Below are positions 1 through 5,414 of a stretch of 7,497 bases of DNA, piece after piece. Below the pieces are notes generated by a model. That model was not told the origin of the DNA and did no database searches. It worked only from the letters and a program-made list of their open reading frames with translations. This DNA is from Rubrobacteraceae bacterium (GTDB lineage Bacteria; Actinomycetota; Rubrobacteria; Rubrobacterales; Rubrobacteraceae), in the NCBI GenBank assembly GCA_021156345.1, contig JAJNDJ010000037.1, forward strand, positions 1 through 7,497. Reading direction: 5' to 3'. Every line of letters begins with the position of its first letter. The stretch's first letter is position 1. Both the position numbers and the translations under genes were made by a program.

Positions 1-103
1 AGCACTTCAGCTTGCGCACGCGAAAGAAAGTCCTCGCTGACGTACTGAGAGGGCGGCGCAGCCGCCGGGCTGCCAAGCGAAAGCCGAAGTGTGCTGAAAT
101 GCT
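1..103. other. Gene-free stretch with nested and competing inverted repeats
   Basis: No convincing reading frame is present. Bases 1-11 (AGCACTTCAGC) pair with 93-103 (GCTGAAATGCT) with one mismatch, enclosing the whole stretch. A shorter alternative partner for 1-8 lies at 86-95 (GAAGTGTGCT). Inside, GGCGGC at 52-57 pairs with GCCGCC at 61-66, while GCAGCC at 58-63 pairs with GGCTGC at 68-73; these two hairpins share bases and exclude each other. The right arm ends exactly beside the stop codon of the minus-strand gene at 104. It could be that gene's terminator or 3' UTR structure, a small repeat element, or part of a structured RNA continuing left of the window. I matched it to no known RNA family. 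Confidence 0.45.
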
Positions 104-526
104 CTAAAAGCGAACGACCAGCACGCCGCCAGCGATGATCAAGAGGACTCCAAGCGCCTTCAGGATGCTGAAATCCGCGCCGGCGCCGAAGACGCCTAAA
201 GCGTCGAGTACGAGGCCAGCGATCAGCTGGGCGGCTATAACAAGCGAGAGAGCGCGCGCCACACCGGCCTGTCCGGCCGCGACAGCGATAGAGCCTACTA
301 TCACGGCCCCGAGAATGCCGGAGGCCACTGCGTAACCTACAGCGCGGCCCGTAAACTCCGGTTTCGCCACCACTAACGAGATCAAGAGCGCGAACACACC
401 AGTCGTAAGCCCCGAGATCGCGACCAGGACCAGGGGCCCGAGCGTTCGCTGGGCCGCCCCTGTTAGGCTGGTCTGGACGGCCACGCACACGCCCGCAAGT
501 ACCGCGAGGATGAGGGTAGATCTCAT
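104..526 (-). CDS. DMT-superfamily small membrane protein, YdcZ/DUF606 type
   Basis: A 140-residue, very hydrophobic protein that should sit in the cytoplasmic membrane. Hydrophobic segments are visible at about residues 4-24, 31-53, 63-84, 90-110 and 121-139, the five-helix half-size plan of the YdcZ (DUF606) branch of the drug/metabolite transporter superfamily. Supporting features are the N-terminal Gly...Gln-Thr-Ser segment (residues 12-20), a Gly-rich helix 3, and AAQLIAGLVLDALGVFG at 98-114, matching the family's conserved GQL...L.iD.fG.fG region. Length is normal for the family (about 140-150 aa). The ATG start at 526 has a Shine-Dalgarno-like AGGGGG about six bases upstream. The substrate cannot be read from sequence. 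It is divergent from the UPF0173 hydrolase gene. Family assignment is fairly safe; function is open. Confidence 0.8.
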   Translation of the reverse strand: MRSTLILAVLAGVCVAVQTSLTGAAQRTLGPLVLVAISGLTTGVFALLISLVVAKPEFTGRAVGYAVASGILGAVIVGSIAVAAGQAGVARALSLVIAAQLIAGLVLDALGVFGAGADFSILKALGVLLIIAGGVLVVRF

Positions 527-575
527 AGTGTCCCCCTGAAGTTCTTGGTCTCAACGCAGGGTCCCGGTCGGGAGG

Positions 576-595
576 CCCGCAGAATTATACGCGGG
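576..595 (-). promoter_or_regulatory. Candidate -10 box in a short palindrome, driving the minus-strand gene at 104-526
   Basis: On the minus strand a perfect TATAAT lies at 589-584, flanked by CCCGC (576-580) and GCGGG (591-595) on the plus strand, so the -10 sits in the loop of a 5-bp inverted repeat. Transcription would begin near 577 and give a 5' leader of about 50 bases. The hexamer 17 bp upstream (CGGAGA, minus strand) does not resemble TTGACA, so an activator or another sigma factor may be needed, or the match is chance. The palindrome could be an operator. Confidence 0.35.
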
Positions 596-670
596 TGGCA
601 ATCGTTTCTCCGGTATGTGAGGTGGGTATACATCTGGTTGTTCTTTTCTTGATCGTGTTTGGTAAACGTA

Positions 671-676
671 CGGAGG
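671..676 (+). promoter_or_regulatory. Ribosome binding site that decides the UPF0173 start
   Basis: CGGAGG followed by six bases and then GTG at 683. This favours the GTG over the upstream TTG at 659, which would put the Shine-Dalgarno inside the gene, and over ATG at 692, which is 15 bases away. Confidence 0.75.
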
Positions 677-682
677 ATAATC

Positions 683-1405
683 GTGGAACAGATGCTAGGC
701 GGAAGGATCACCTACCTGGGGCACGCGACGTTCAGGTTCGTCACGGCGGACGGCGAGCAGATCATCATAGATCCCTTCCTCACGGAGAACCCCCAGACCC
801 CGGACGACATGAAGCAGGTCGGCGAACTGGACACCATCCTGATTACCCACGGCCACTTCGACCACTTCTCGGACGTAGAGTCTCTCGCGGCGCAGACTGG
901 GGCGGCGACGGTCTCCAACTTCGAGATCTTCTCCTACCTGCAAAGGGAGGGGATCGAGAACGCCATGCCGATTCAGAAGGGCGGCACGATCGAGGTCGGC
1001 GGCCTCAAGGTAACCGCGACAAACGCCTTCCACTCTTCGAGCATACAGCTCGACGACGGCAGCTACATCTACGGTGGCGAACCGATGGGCTACGTCATCG
1101 AGTTCGAGAGCGGCTTCAAGCTGTACCACGCGGGGGACACATGCGTCTTCGGCGATATGCGGCTGATCGGCGAGATCTACAACCCCGACCTCGCCCTGCT
1201 GCCGATCGGCAATCAGGTGGTCATGAGCCCCTTGGAGGCTGCCCACGCAGCCAGGCTCCTCGGCGTAGAGCATGCCGTCCCGATACATTACGGGACCTTT
1301 CCGTTCTTGCCAGGCACCCCAGAGGAGTTCCAGGAGCACGCCTCCGTCCTCGTTCCAGACCTCAAGGTCCACGTGATGAAACCTGGTGACGACTTGTCGT
1401 CTTAG
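683..1405 (+). CDS. UPF0173 family metal-dependent hydrolase (metallo-beta-lactamase fold)
   Basis: A 240-residue cytoplasmic protein, the usual UPF0173 length. It opens with the family's ITYLGHATFRF strand (residues 9-19). Metal-ligand motifs follow: THGHFDH at 55-61 (His56, His58, Asp60, His61), His117 in NAFHSS, HAGDT at 149-153 (Asp152), and His202 in PIHYGTFP. The DLALLPIGNQVVMSPLEAA stretch (169-187) is a family signature. It should bind two metal ions, probably zinc, and hydrolyse an ester, amide or phosphoester bond, but the natural substrate of this family is unknown to me. The GTG start at 683 was chosen for its well-spaced CGGAGG. It is the only plus-strand gene here, transcribed away from the YdcZ-like gene and towards cobS, and nothing ties it to cobalamin metabolism. 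Confidence 0.92.
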   Translation: MEQMLGGRITYLGHATFRFVTADGEQIIIDPFLTENPQTPDDMKQVGELDTILITHGHFDHFSDVESLAAQTGAATVSNFEIFSYLQREGIENAMPIQKGGTIEVGGLKVTATNAFHSSSIQLDDGSYIYGGEPMGYVIEFESGFKLYHAGDTCVFGDMRLIGEIYNPDLALLPIGNQVVMSPLEAAHAARLLGVEHAVPIHYGTFPFLPGTPEEFQEHASVLVPDLKVHVMKPGDDLSS

Positions 1406-1431
1406 CCCTCAGCGGTTGGCGATCAGCTTTC

Positions 1432-1457
1432 AGCCCCGGCCAACCCGAGCCGGGGCT
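1432..1457. terminator. Hairpin between convergent genes, probable bidirectional terminator
   Basis: AGCCCCGGC at 1432-1440 and GCCGGGGCT at 1449-1457 are perfect reverse complements (9 bp, eight-base loop). The hairpin lies 26 bases after the hydrolase stop and its right arm overlaps the first two bases of the cobS stop codon (1456-1458). No T-run follows on either strand, so it would be a U-less terminator, common in high-GC actinobacteria. Confidence 0.6.
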
Positions 1458-2187
1458 ACATCGTTGCCGATAGAAAGACCAGCAACGAGGTGCGACAAAC
1501 CTCCCCTGTAGCTCCGACTACATCACCACCGATCCCACCAAACTTCACTGCTGAGACCCGTAGGGCACCAAGCGCGACCAGGGGTGCAGCGAGGATGCCG
1601 AGCGGGGCGAGGGCCCCGCTCGGCAGAAGGAATGGCAGCGGCGCGAGCGACGCAACGACGACGGCGGGAGTACGGCGTGGCCCAGAAAGTGCTCGTACAA
1701 ACGGCACGGAGGAGGAGCGTGGATCTGCGGGCTCGCCGAATGCCAGCATGAGGAGCATCGCCGACCGGGCTGCGACCTCACCGGCCAACAGGGCGAGCGC
1801 GGCACGGCCTGGAGAAGTGGCGCACAGCCAAGCGAGCGCGCTTACGGTAGGAGCGTAGACCAGGAAGAGCGCGACTAGACCGCCGATGCCGACGCGGGTG
1901 TCTTCGAGCACCTCGCGTCGCCGGTTCTGGCTCCCGTGGGCCATAATCGCGTCACCAACGTCGAGGACACCGTCTGCGTGGTGCAGACCAGCTGCGAGAA
2001 GCACGGCCCCGAGCGCGAGCGTGGCGGCTACACCAGGAGGCACTAGGTGGGCCACCAGTAGCAGACCGGCTCCAGGCAATCCCGTAACCAGGCCTACGAG
2101 GGGCAACAGGCGGACCTCACGCGCGGCCTCTTCCAGCGAGGCCCCGCGAACCGGAAAGACCGTGAAAAAGGAGAGGAGATCTTTCAA
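1456..2187 (-). CDS. cobS: Adenosylcobinamide-GDP ribazoletransferase (cobalamin synthase)
   Basis: CobS catalyses the last joining step of the nucleotide loop, transferring the adenosylcobinamide phosphate moiety of AdoCbi-GDP to alpha-ribazole (or its 5'-phosphate) with release of GMP. It is a polytopic inner-membrane enzyme. This copy has 243 residues, close to the family norm. It starts with the typical LLSFFTVFPVRG segment (4-15). The acidic metal-binding signature AAGLHHADGVLDVGDA (65-80) has Asp72, Asp76 and Asp79, followed by LEDTRVGIGG (94-103) and the C-terminal FGGIGGDVVGATGE (216-229). Hydrophobic helices fill about 29-66, 103-150 and 173-211. The TTG start at 2187 directly follows the cobU stop codon (TAG, 2190-2188) with only a weak AGGA upstream, so translation is probably coupled. 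It is the last gene of the cluster. Confidence 0.93.
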   Translation of the reverse strand: MKDLLSFFTVFPVRGASLEEAAREVRLLPLVGLVTGLPGAGLLLVAHLVPPGVAATLALGAVLLAAGLHHADGVLDVGDAIMAHGSQNRRREVLEDTRVGIGGLVALFLVYAPTVSALAWLCATSPGRAALALLAGEVAARSAMLLMLAFGEPADPRSSSVPFVRALSGPRRTPAVVVASLAPLPFLLPSGALAPLGILAAPLVALGALRVSAVKFGGIGGDVVGATGEVCRTSLLVFLSATM

Positions 2188-2682
2188 CTACTTGATCCTG
2201 ATGCCTACCCCGGCGACGCAGAGGTGGACCTCCTCAGCCGCCTCGGCCGCCCGCTGGTTGACCAGCCCGAGTACGTCACGGAACCTCCTCCCCGCCTCGC
2301 TCTCAGGCACGACCCCGAGTCCGACCTCGTCGCTCACCATAAAGAACTGCACACTGAGATCCCCTGCCCGAGCCAGGAAACCGTCGAATTCGGCGAGTGC
2401 CGGCTCTTCCCTGGCCGAAACCCACAGGGTGAGGGAGTCGAGCAGAACCGCTTCCCACCGCTCCGCCGCCGTGAGGACTTCGTCGAGGCCCCCGATCTCC
2501 AGCGTACCCCACCCACAAGGCCTGCGCTCCCTGTGAAGCCTTATGCGCCGCTGCAGGTCCTCGTCCCCAGGCTGAATGGCCGTAGCCACATAGAGGACAC
2601 GCTCGACTCCCAGTGAGGATACCAGTCGCTCGGCGAAAGCGCTCTTCCCGCTGCGGGCGCCGCCCAGGATGAGGGCGCGAAC
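2188..2682 (-). CDS. cobU: Adenosylcobinamide kinase / adenosylcobinamide-phosphate guanylyltransferase; start codon non-canonical
   Basis: CobU phosphorylates adenosylcobinamide and then transfers GMP to it, giving the AdoCbi-GDP used by CobS. Read from GTT at 2682 the protein is 164 residues. The P-loop GGARSGKS lies at 7-14; His50 in RRIRLHRERRP matches the guanylylated histidine of the family; LLDSLTLW (80-87) carries the Walker-B-like Asp82; and the C-terminal VSDEVGLGVVPE...FRD...NQR block is typical, with Asp replacing the usual Asn of VSNEVG. The protein is somewhat short for the family (about 170-180). No ATG, GTG or TTG occurs in frame upstream of the P-loop before the stop at 2760-2758. 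The first canonical start, GTG at 2589, would delete the P-loop. GTT at 2682 sits where GTG is expected, with AAGGAGG ten bases upstream; GTA at 2688 is an alternative. Confidence 0.85.
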   Translation of the reverse strand, partial: VRALILGGARSGKSAFAERLVSSLGVERVLYVATAIQPGDEDLQRRIRLHRERRPCGWGTLEIGGLDEVLTAAERWEAVLLDSLTLWVSAREEPALAEFDGFLARAGDLSVQFFMVSDEVGLGVVPESEAGRRFRDVLGLVNQRAAEAAEEVHLCVAGVGIRIK

Positions 2683-2684
2683 GG

Positions 2685-3758
2685 CTACAGCTCCTCCTTG
2701 ATCGCCGCGACGAGCCGCCCGTTCTCCTCGGCGCTCCTGACCGCGACGCGGAAGTACTCAGGTCCGAGCCCATAGAAAGGCCCGCACCCCCGTACGAGCA
2801 CACTCCTCCTGGCGAGCCTCTCCGGGAGTCCATCGGGCCCCCGTACGAGCAGGAAGTTCGCGGCCCCGGGGAAAGGTCGCAAGCCGGGGATGGCATCGAG
2901 CGCCCCGAAGAGGTCTTCGCGCAGGCGGGCCAACTCGGCTATCGAGGCTTCGGCGAAGCCCCTTTCTCTGACGGCGGCGATCCCCGCGGCGGCGGCGACG
3001 GCGTTCACCGGCCAAGAAGGTTGCAGCGCCTGGACACGCCCGGCGTCGTCGCAGAGGAGACAGCCGAGCCGCAGGCCGGGTATCGCGAAGAACTTGGTGA
3101 GGGACCGCGCAACCCAGAGTCCTCGGTCGACCATATCTGTGACGCTGATCTCTGGAACGAAGTCGGCGAAGGCCTCATCGACCACGAGAACTGCGCCGGC
3201 CTCCTCTACACAGGCCGCAACCTCGAGGACTTCGTCGCGGCCGAGCATGTCGCCAGTAGGGTTGTTCGGGTTGCAGAGGAACACCACAGAGACACCTTCG
3301 AGGTCTCTGTACGAGGTGGGATCCCAGCCGAAACCCTCCTCCTCGCGCCTCCTGGCTACCCTGCGGACAGGCTCCATGCCTGAGGCCCTGGCCGCCGCCG
3401 CGTATTCCGAGAAGGTGGGCTCGAGCACGAGCGCCCTTCCGCCCGTTGCTGCCGCCCTGGCTGCGAGGAACAGGGCTTCCGCGCCACCGTTGGTCGGCAC
3501 TACCATCTCGGCACCGACGCCGAGGTAGGCGGCCAGGGCCTCACGCAACCCGATATATTCCAGGTCGGGGTAGCGGCCTGAATCCTCGTAGAGGGCCCGC
3601 CGGGCGGCTTCCAGAGCGTTACTCGGCGCGCCGAGGGGGTTTATGTTCTGGCTGAAGTCCAGTAGCTCCCCGGCATGGACGTCGAGGGAACGCGAGACGA
3701 GGTCGCCGTGGGCACCGTGGTGACGGTCGCCGGGGTGCTGCGCCCAGCCTCTAACCAC
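2685..3758 (-). CDS. cobD: Threonine-phosphate decarboxylase (PLP-dependent, HisC-like)
   Basis: CobD (Salmonella naming; called CobC in some aerobic organisms) decarboxylates L-threonine O-3-phosphate to (R)-1-amino-2-propanol phosphate, the linker that CbiB attaches to cobyric acid. The 357-residue protein is an aminotransferase fold type I enzyme. LDFSQNINPLG (33-43) is the family N-terminal motif. NGGAEALFLAA forms the cofactor phosphate pocket, CNPNNPTG contains Asn166, VVDEAF contains Asp194, and SLTKFFAIPGLRLG carries the Schiff-base Lys222 and Arg230. FRVAVR near 336-341 supplies the carboxylate-binding Arg. I chose GTG at 3758 because GGAGAGGG lies six bases upstream; the longer ORF from 3803 begins with an unrelated, Cys/Trp-rich stretch inside cbiB. 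The gene overlaps the cbiB 3' end by 8 bp and ends 2 bp before the GTT proposed for cobU. A histidinol-phosphate aminotransferase is less likely given the cob context. Confidence 0.92.
   Translation of the reverse strand: MVRGWAQHPGDRHHGAHGDLVSRSLDVHAGELLDFSQNINPLGAPSNALEAARRALYEDSGRYPDLEYIGLREALAAYLGVGAEMVVPTNGGAEALFLAARAAATGGRALVLEPTFSEYAAAARASGMEPVRRVARRREEEGFGWDPTSYRDLEGVSVVFLCNPNNPTGDMLGRDEVLEVAACVEEAGAVLVVDEAFADFVPEISVTDMVDRGLWVARSLTKFFAIPGLRLGCLLCDDAGRVQALQPSWPVNAVAAAAGIAAVRERGFAEASIAELARLREDLFGALDAIPGLRPFPGAANFLLVRGPDGLPERLARRSVLVRGCGPFYGLGPEYFRVAVRSAEENGRLVAAIKEEL
2693..2699 (-). promoter_or_regulatory. Strong Shine-Dalgarno upstream of cobU with no canonical start after it
   Basis: On the minus strand AAGGAGG ends the cobD reading frame. 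Codons in the cobU frame downstream of it are GCT, GTA (4-base spacing), GCC, then GTT (10-base spacing). The site shows that initiation is intended close by, upstream of the P-loop codons, and argues against GTG at 2589. Confidence 0.7.
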
Positions 3759-4686
3759 GAAACACCCTCTCCGCCAGAAGCAGCAAGATTCCGGCCAACC
3801 CACAGCAGCGGCGCATCAGGCGCAGCGCGCGCCCGATATCGTCAGGAGCGGAAAGGCGTCTATCGCCGAGTATCGGTCCTTCCCGCAGCACCCCGCCGTA
3901 TGTGTTGGCGCCGCCGAGCTTGACACCAAGGGCGCCGGCGAATGCGGCCTCAGCCATCCCGGCGTTGGGGCTGGCGGTGAGTGGGCCGTAGCGAAGGGCG
4001 GTCAGGAGCGTGCGAAGTGGCCGTCCCGAGATGGCCGCGGTGGAGAGCATCGTAAGCCTCGACGGCGCCAGGTTGGCAAGATCGTCCAGACGGGCAGAGG
4101 CCCATCCGAGGTCTGCGTAGGGAGGTTGCCTGTAGCCAACCATCGAGTCCAGCGTGTTCACAGCCTTGTATGCCAGCGCGCCCGGCGCACCGAAGAGCAC
4201 GCCATAGAGCATGGGGGCAACAACACCGTCGCTCGTGTTCTCTGCGACCGATTCCACGGCGGCCCTGCAGATCTCGGACTCCGATAGGTCGCCCGTATCT
4301 CGTCCGACGAGATGACCCACCTGGGTCCGTGCTCTTTCGAGCCTTCCTTCGCGCAGCCTCATCTCGACGTCTCCTGCAGCCTCACCAAGGCCGCGCATAG
4401 AGAGCGTGGTAAAGATCAAGGCCGTCCCCAAAATCCACCTTGGCTTACAGGGCACGACGCCCAGGAGCTTCCGCATAGAGACGAACACCAGCGAAGGCAA
4501 TGAGAGGGCGAGCACGATGCCAGCGAGGCGCCTGGATCCCGGGCTGTCCATTCTCAGCGCCCGCTTCTCGAACGCCGAGATCACAAACCCCATCAAGACG
4601 GTCGGGTGTATGGTCTCTGGGGGCTCGCCGAGCACAGCGTCGAGGAGCAACGCCGCAGCGACCTGTCCCCCTCTTAGCGGGCTCAT
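3751..4686 (-). CDS. cbiB: Adenosylcobinamide-phosphate synthase (CbiB)
   Basis: CbiB amidates adenosylcobyric acid with aminopropanol phosphate supplied by CobD, giving adenosylcobinamide phosphate. It is an integral membrane enzyme of about 310-320 residues; this one has 311. Family motifs appear in order: LLLDAVLGEPPETIHPTVLMG (13-33), HLVGRDT (125-131), AAVESVAENTSDGVVAPMLY (142-161), AYKAVNTLDSMVGY (172-185) and SPNAGMAEAAFAGALGVKLGG (239-259). Membrane segments are visible near 54-71, 84-97, 154-176 and 296-305. The ATG at 4686 overlaps the stop of the preceding membrane-protein gene as ATGA, so translation is likely coupled; the upstream GAGGGG is about 14 bases away, too far to be a strong site. 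Its 3' end overlaps cobD by 8 bp. No key motif is missing. Confidence 0.94.
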   Translation of the reverse strand: MSPLRGGQVAAALLLDAVLGEPPETIHPTVLMGFVISAFEKRALRMDSPGSRRLAGIVLALSLPSLVFVSMRKLLGVVPCKPRWILGTALIFTTLSMRGLGEAAGDVEMRLREGRLERARTQVGHLVGRDTGDLSESEICRAAVESVAENTSDGVVAPMLYGVLFGAPGALAYKAVNTLDSMVGYRQPPYADLGWASARLDDLANLAPSRLTMLSTAAISGRPLRTLLTALRYGPLTASPNAGMAEAAFAGALGVKLGGANTYGGVLREGPILGDRRLSAPDDIGRALRLMRRCCGLAGILLLLAERVFRG

Positions 4687-5357
4687 TCCCTGCGTGGCGC
4701 CCCTCGGGGCTTCTCATCGTCGGAGAGAGCGGGACGGCCGCGCAGCGCCCCGACCATCCCGCCAGCCGTTCCGAGGAGGACGGCGCGCAGAACGAAGTTG
4801 GCCATAGAACGACCGAGATCCCGCTGACTGGGTGGTTGCAGGGTTGCCTCGACCTCTGCAACCTGCGCCGGTGGCGGGAGATCCCTGACCTTCTCGGGGG
4901 ATGCCCCGCGGTCTTTGCGTTCCTGCCGGATCTCCATACGGACCTCGTTTACGTAGGAGACGACCTTAGGGGCGGCCTCACGGGCGTAGTCGCGTGCGGT
5001 CCCTGCGAGCAACGTCGCCTGCAAGGCGGTCGTCAGAAACAGCGTGATTCCCACCATGACGGCGACCACCGTCGCTGCCAGGGCGCCGTCGCGCAGCAGC
5101 AGTGATCTGTAGGGCACCCCTGGGTCGAGGCGCGTGGGGCGTACCCTGAGGGCCGCAAGTATGGCCAGGAACAGGAACAGAGCAAGGGCCAGCCGCGTCC
5201 TGTACTGCGCTATGGCGGCAAGGACCCAACCAGGCGTATCGGCAGGGTCGATGAAGAGGAAATACAGGTCCGAGGCGAGCGCGACGAGCACCCCCGCGAG
5301 CCCGTAGACGTAACCCGTCCTGATCGGTCCCGAAACTCTCTCTGGGTAACCGTACAT
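4683..5357 (-). CDS. Uncharacterised four-helix membrane protein, coupled to cbiB
   Basis: I do not recognise this 224-residue protein. It has hydrophobic segments at about 16-36, 54-71, 91-111 and 184-205. Between helices 3 and 4 lies a charged stretch of some 70 residues (about 120-180) with a helical, possibly coiled part (ARDYAREAAPKVVSYVNEV at 121-139, then Arg/Glu/Lys-rich) and a Pro-rich linker. The C-terminus is charged and soluble-looking. No catalytic motif, signal peptidase site or metal-binding cluster is evident. Its stop overlaps the cbiB start as ATGA, so it is made together with the cobalamin enzymes. It could help assemble membrane-bound CbiB/CobS or be a lineage-specific passenger; both are inference. 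The ATG at 5357 has no Shine-Dalgarno; a TATCCT seven bases upstream may be a -10 box for a leaderless transcript. Confidence 0.75.
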   Translation of the reverse strand: MYGYPERVSGPIRTGYVYGLAGVLVALASDLYFLFIDPADTPGWVLAAIAQYRTRLALALFLFLAILAALRVRPTRLDPGVPYRSLLLRDGALAATVVAVMVGITLFLTTALQATLLAGTARDYAREAAPKVVSYVNEVRMEIRQERKDRGASPEKVRDLPPPAQVAEVEATLQPPSQRDLGRSMANFVLRAVLLGTAGGMVGALRGRPALSDDEKPRGAPRRE

Positions 5358-5414
5358 ACAGGGGAGGATACAGCATCCCCCAGGGACGCTCTGTGATCTG
5401 GAATCCCACGCCTG
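5358..5414 (-). promoter_or_regulatory. Intergenic region with possible -10 box and hairpin before the cob genes
   Basis: This 57-bp gap is the only one of any size in the minus-strand cluster. On the minus strand TATCCT (5370-5365) is followed by seven bases and then the ATG at 5357, the spacing expected for a leaderless start. No good -35 was found 17-18 bp upstream. The same bases form an imperfect hairpin: GGGGAGGAT (plus strand 5361-5369) against ATCCCCC (5375-5381), one bulged A. The hairpin could instead end the upstream transcript. The two readings cannot be separated from sequence. Confidence 0.3.

Noticed and set aside
627..632. TATACA as a plus-strand -10 for the hydrolase
   Set aside because: The hexamer 17 bp upstream (GTTTCT) is not -35-like, and single -10 matches are common by chance.
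659..682. TTG at 659 as the UPF0173 start
   Set aside because: It would place the CGGAGG Shine-Dalgarno inside the gene; GTG at 683 has ideal spacing and gives the usual family N-terminus.
595..1389. 264-codon plus-strand open frame overlapping the hydrolase
   Set aside because: It is a different frame of the UPF0173 gene with an Arg/Gly/His-rich, low-complexity translation and no family features; high GC keeps such frames open.
2303..2896. 197-codon minus-strand frame across cobU/cobD
   Set aside because: Shadow frame with Ser/Arg/Gly-rich composition; both genuine genes it overlaps carry full family motifs.
2890..3528. 212-codon plus-strand frame antisense to cobD
   Set aside because: Ala/Ser/Thr/Arg-rich antisense translation with no motifs, typical of GC-rich codon structure.
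3759..3803. Longer cobD start at 3803
   Set aside because: The extra 15 residues are Cys/Trp-rich and unlike the family, lie fully inside cbiB, and a good ribosome site points to GTG at 3758.
5358..5414. Cobalamin riboswitch upstream of the cob genes
   Set aside because: The gap is far too short for the aptamer and no B12-box-like core is visible; a riboswitch could only lie outside the window.
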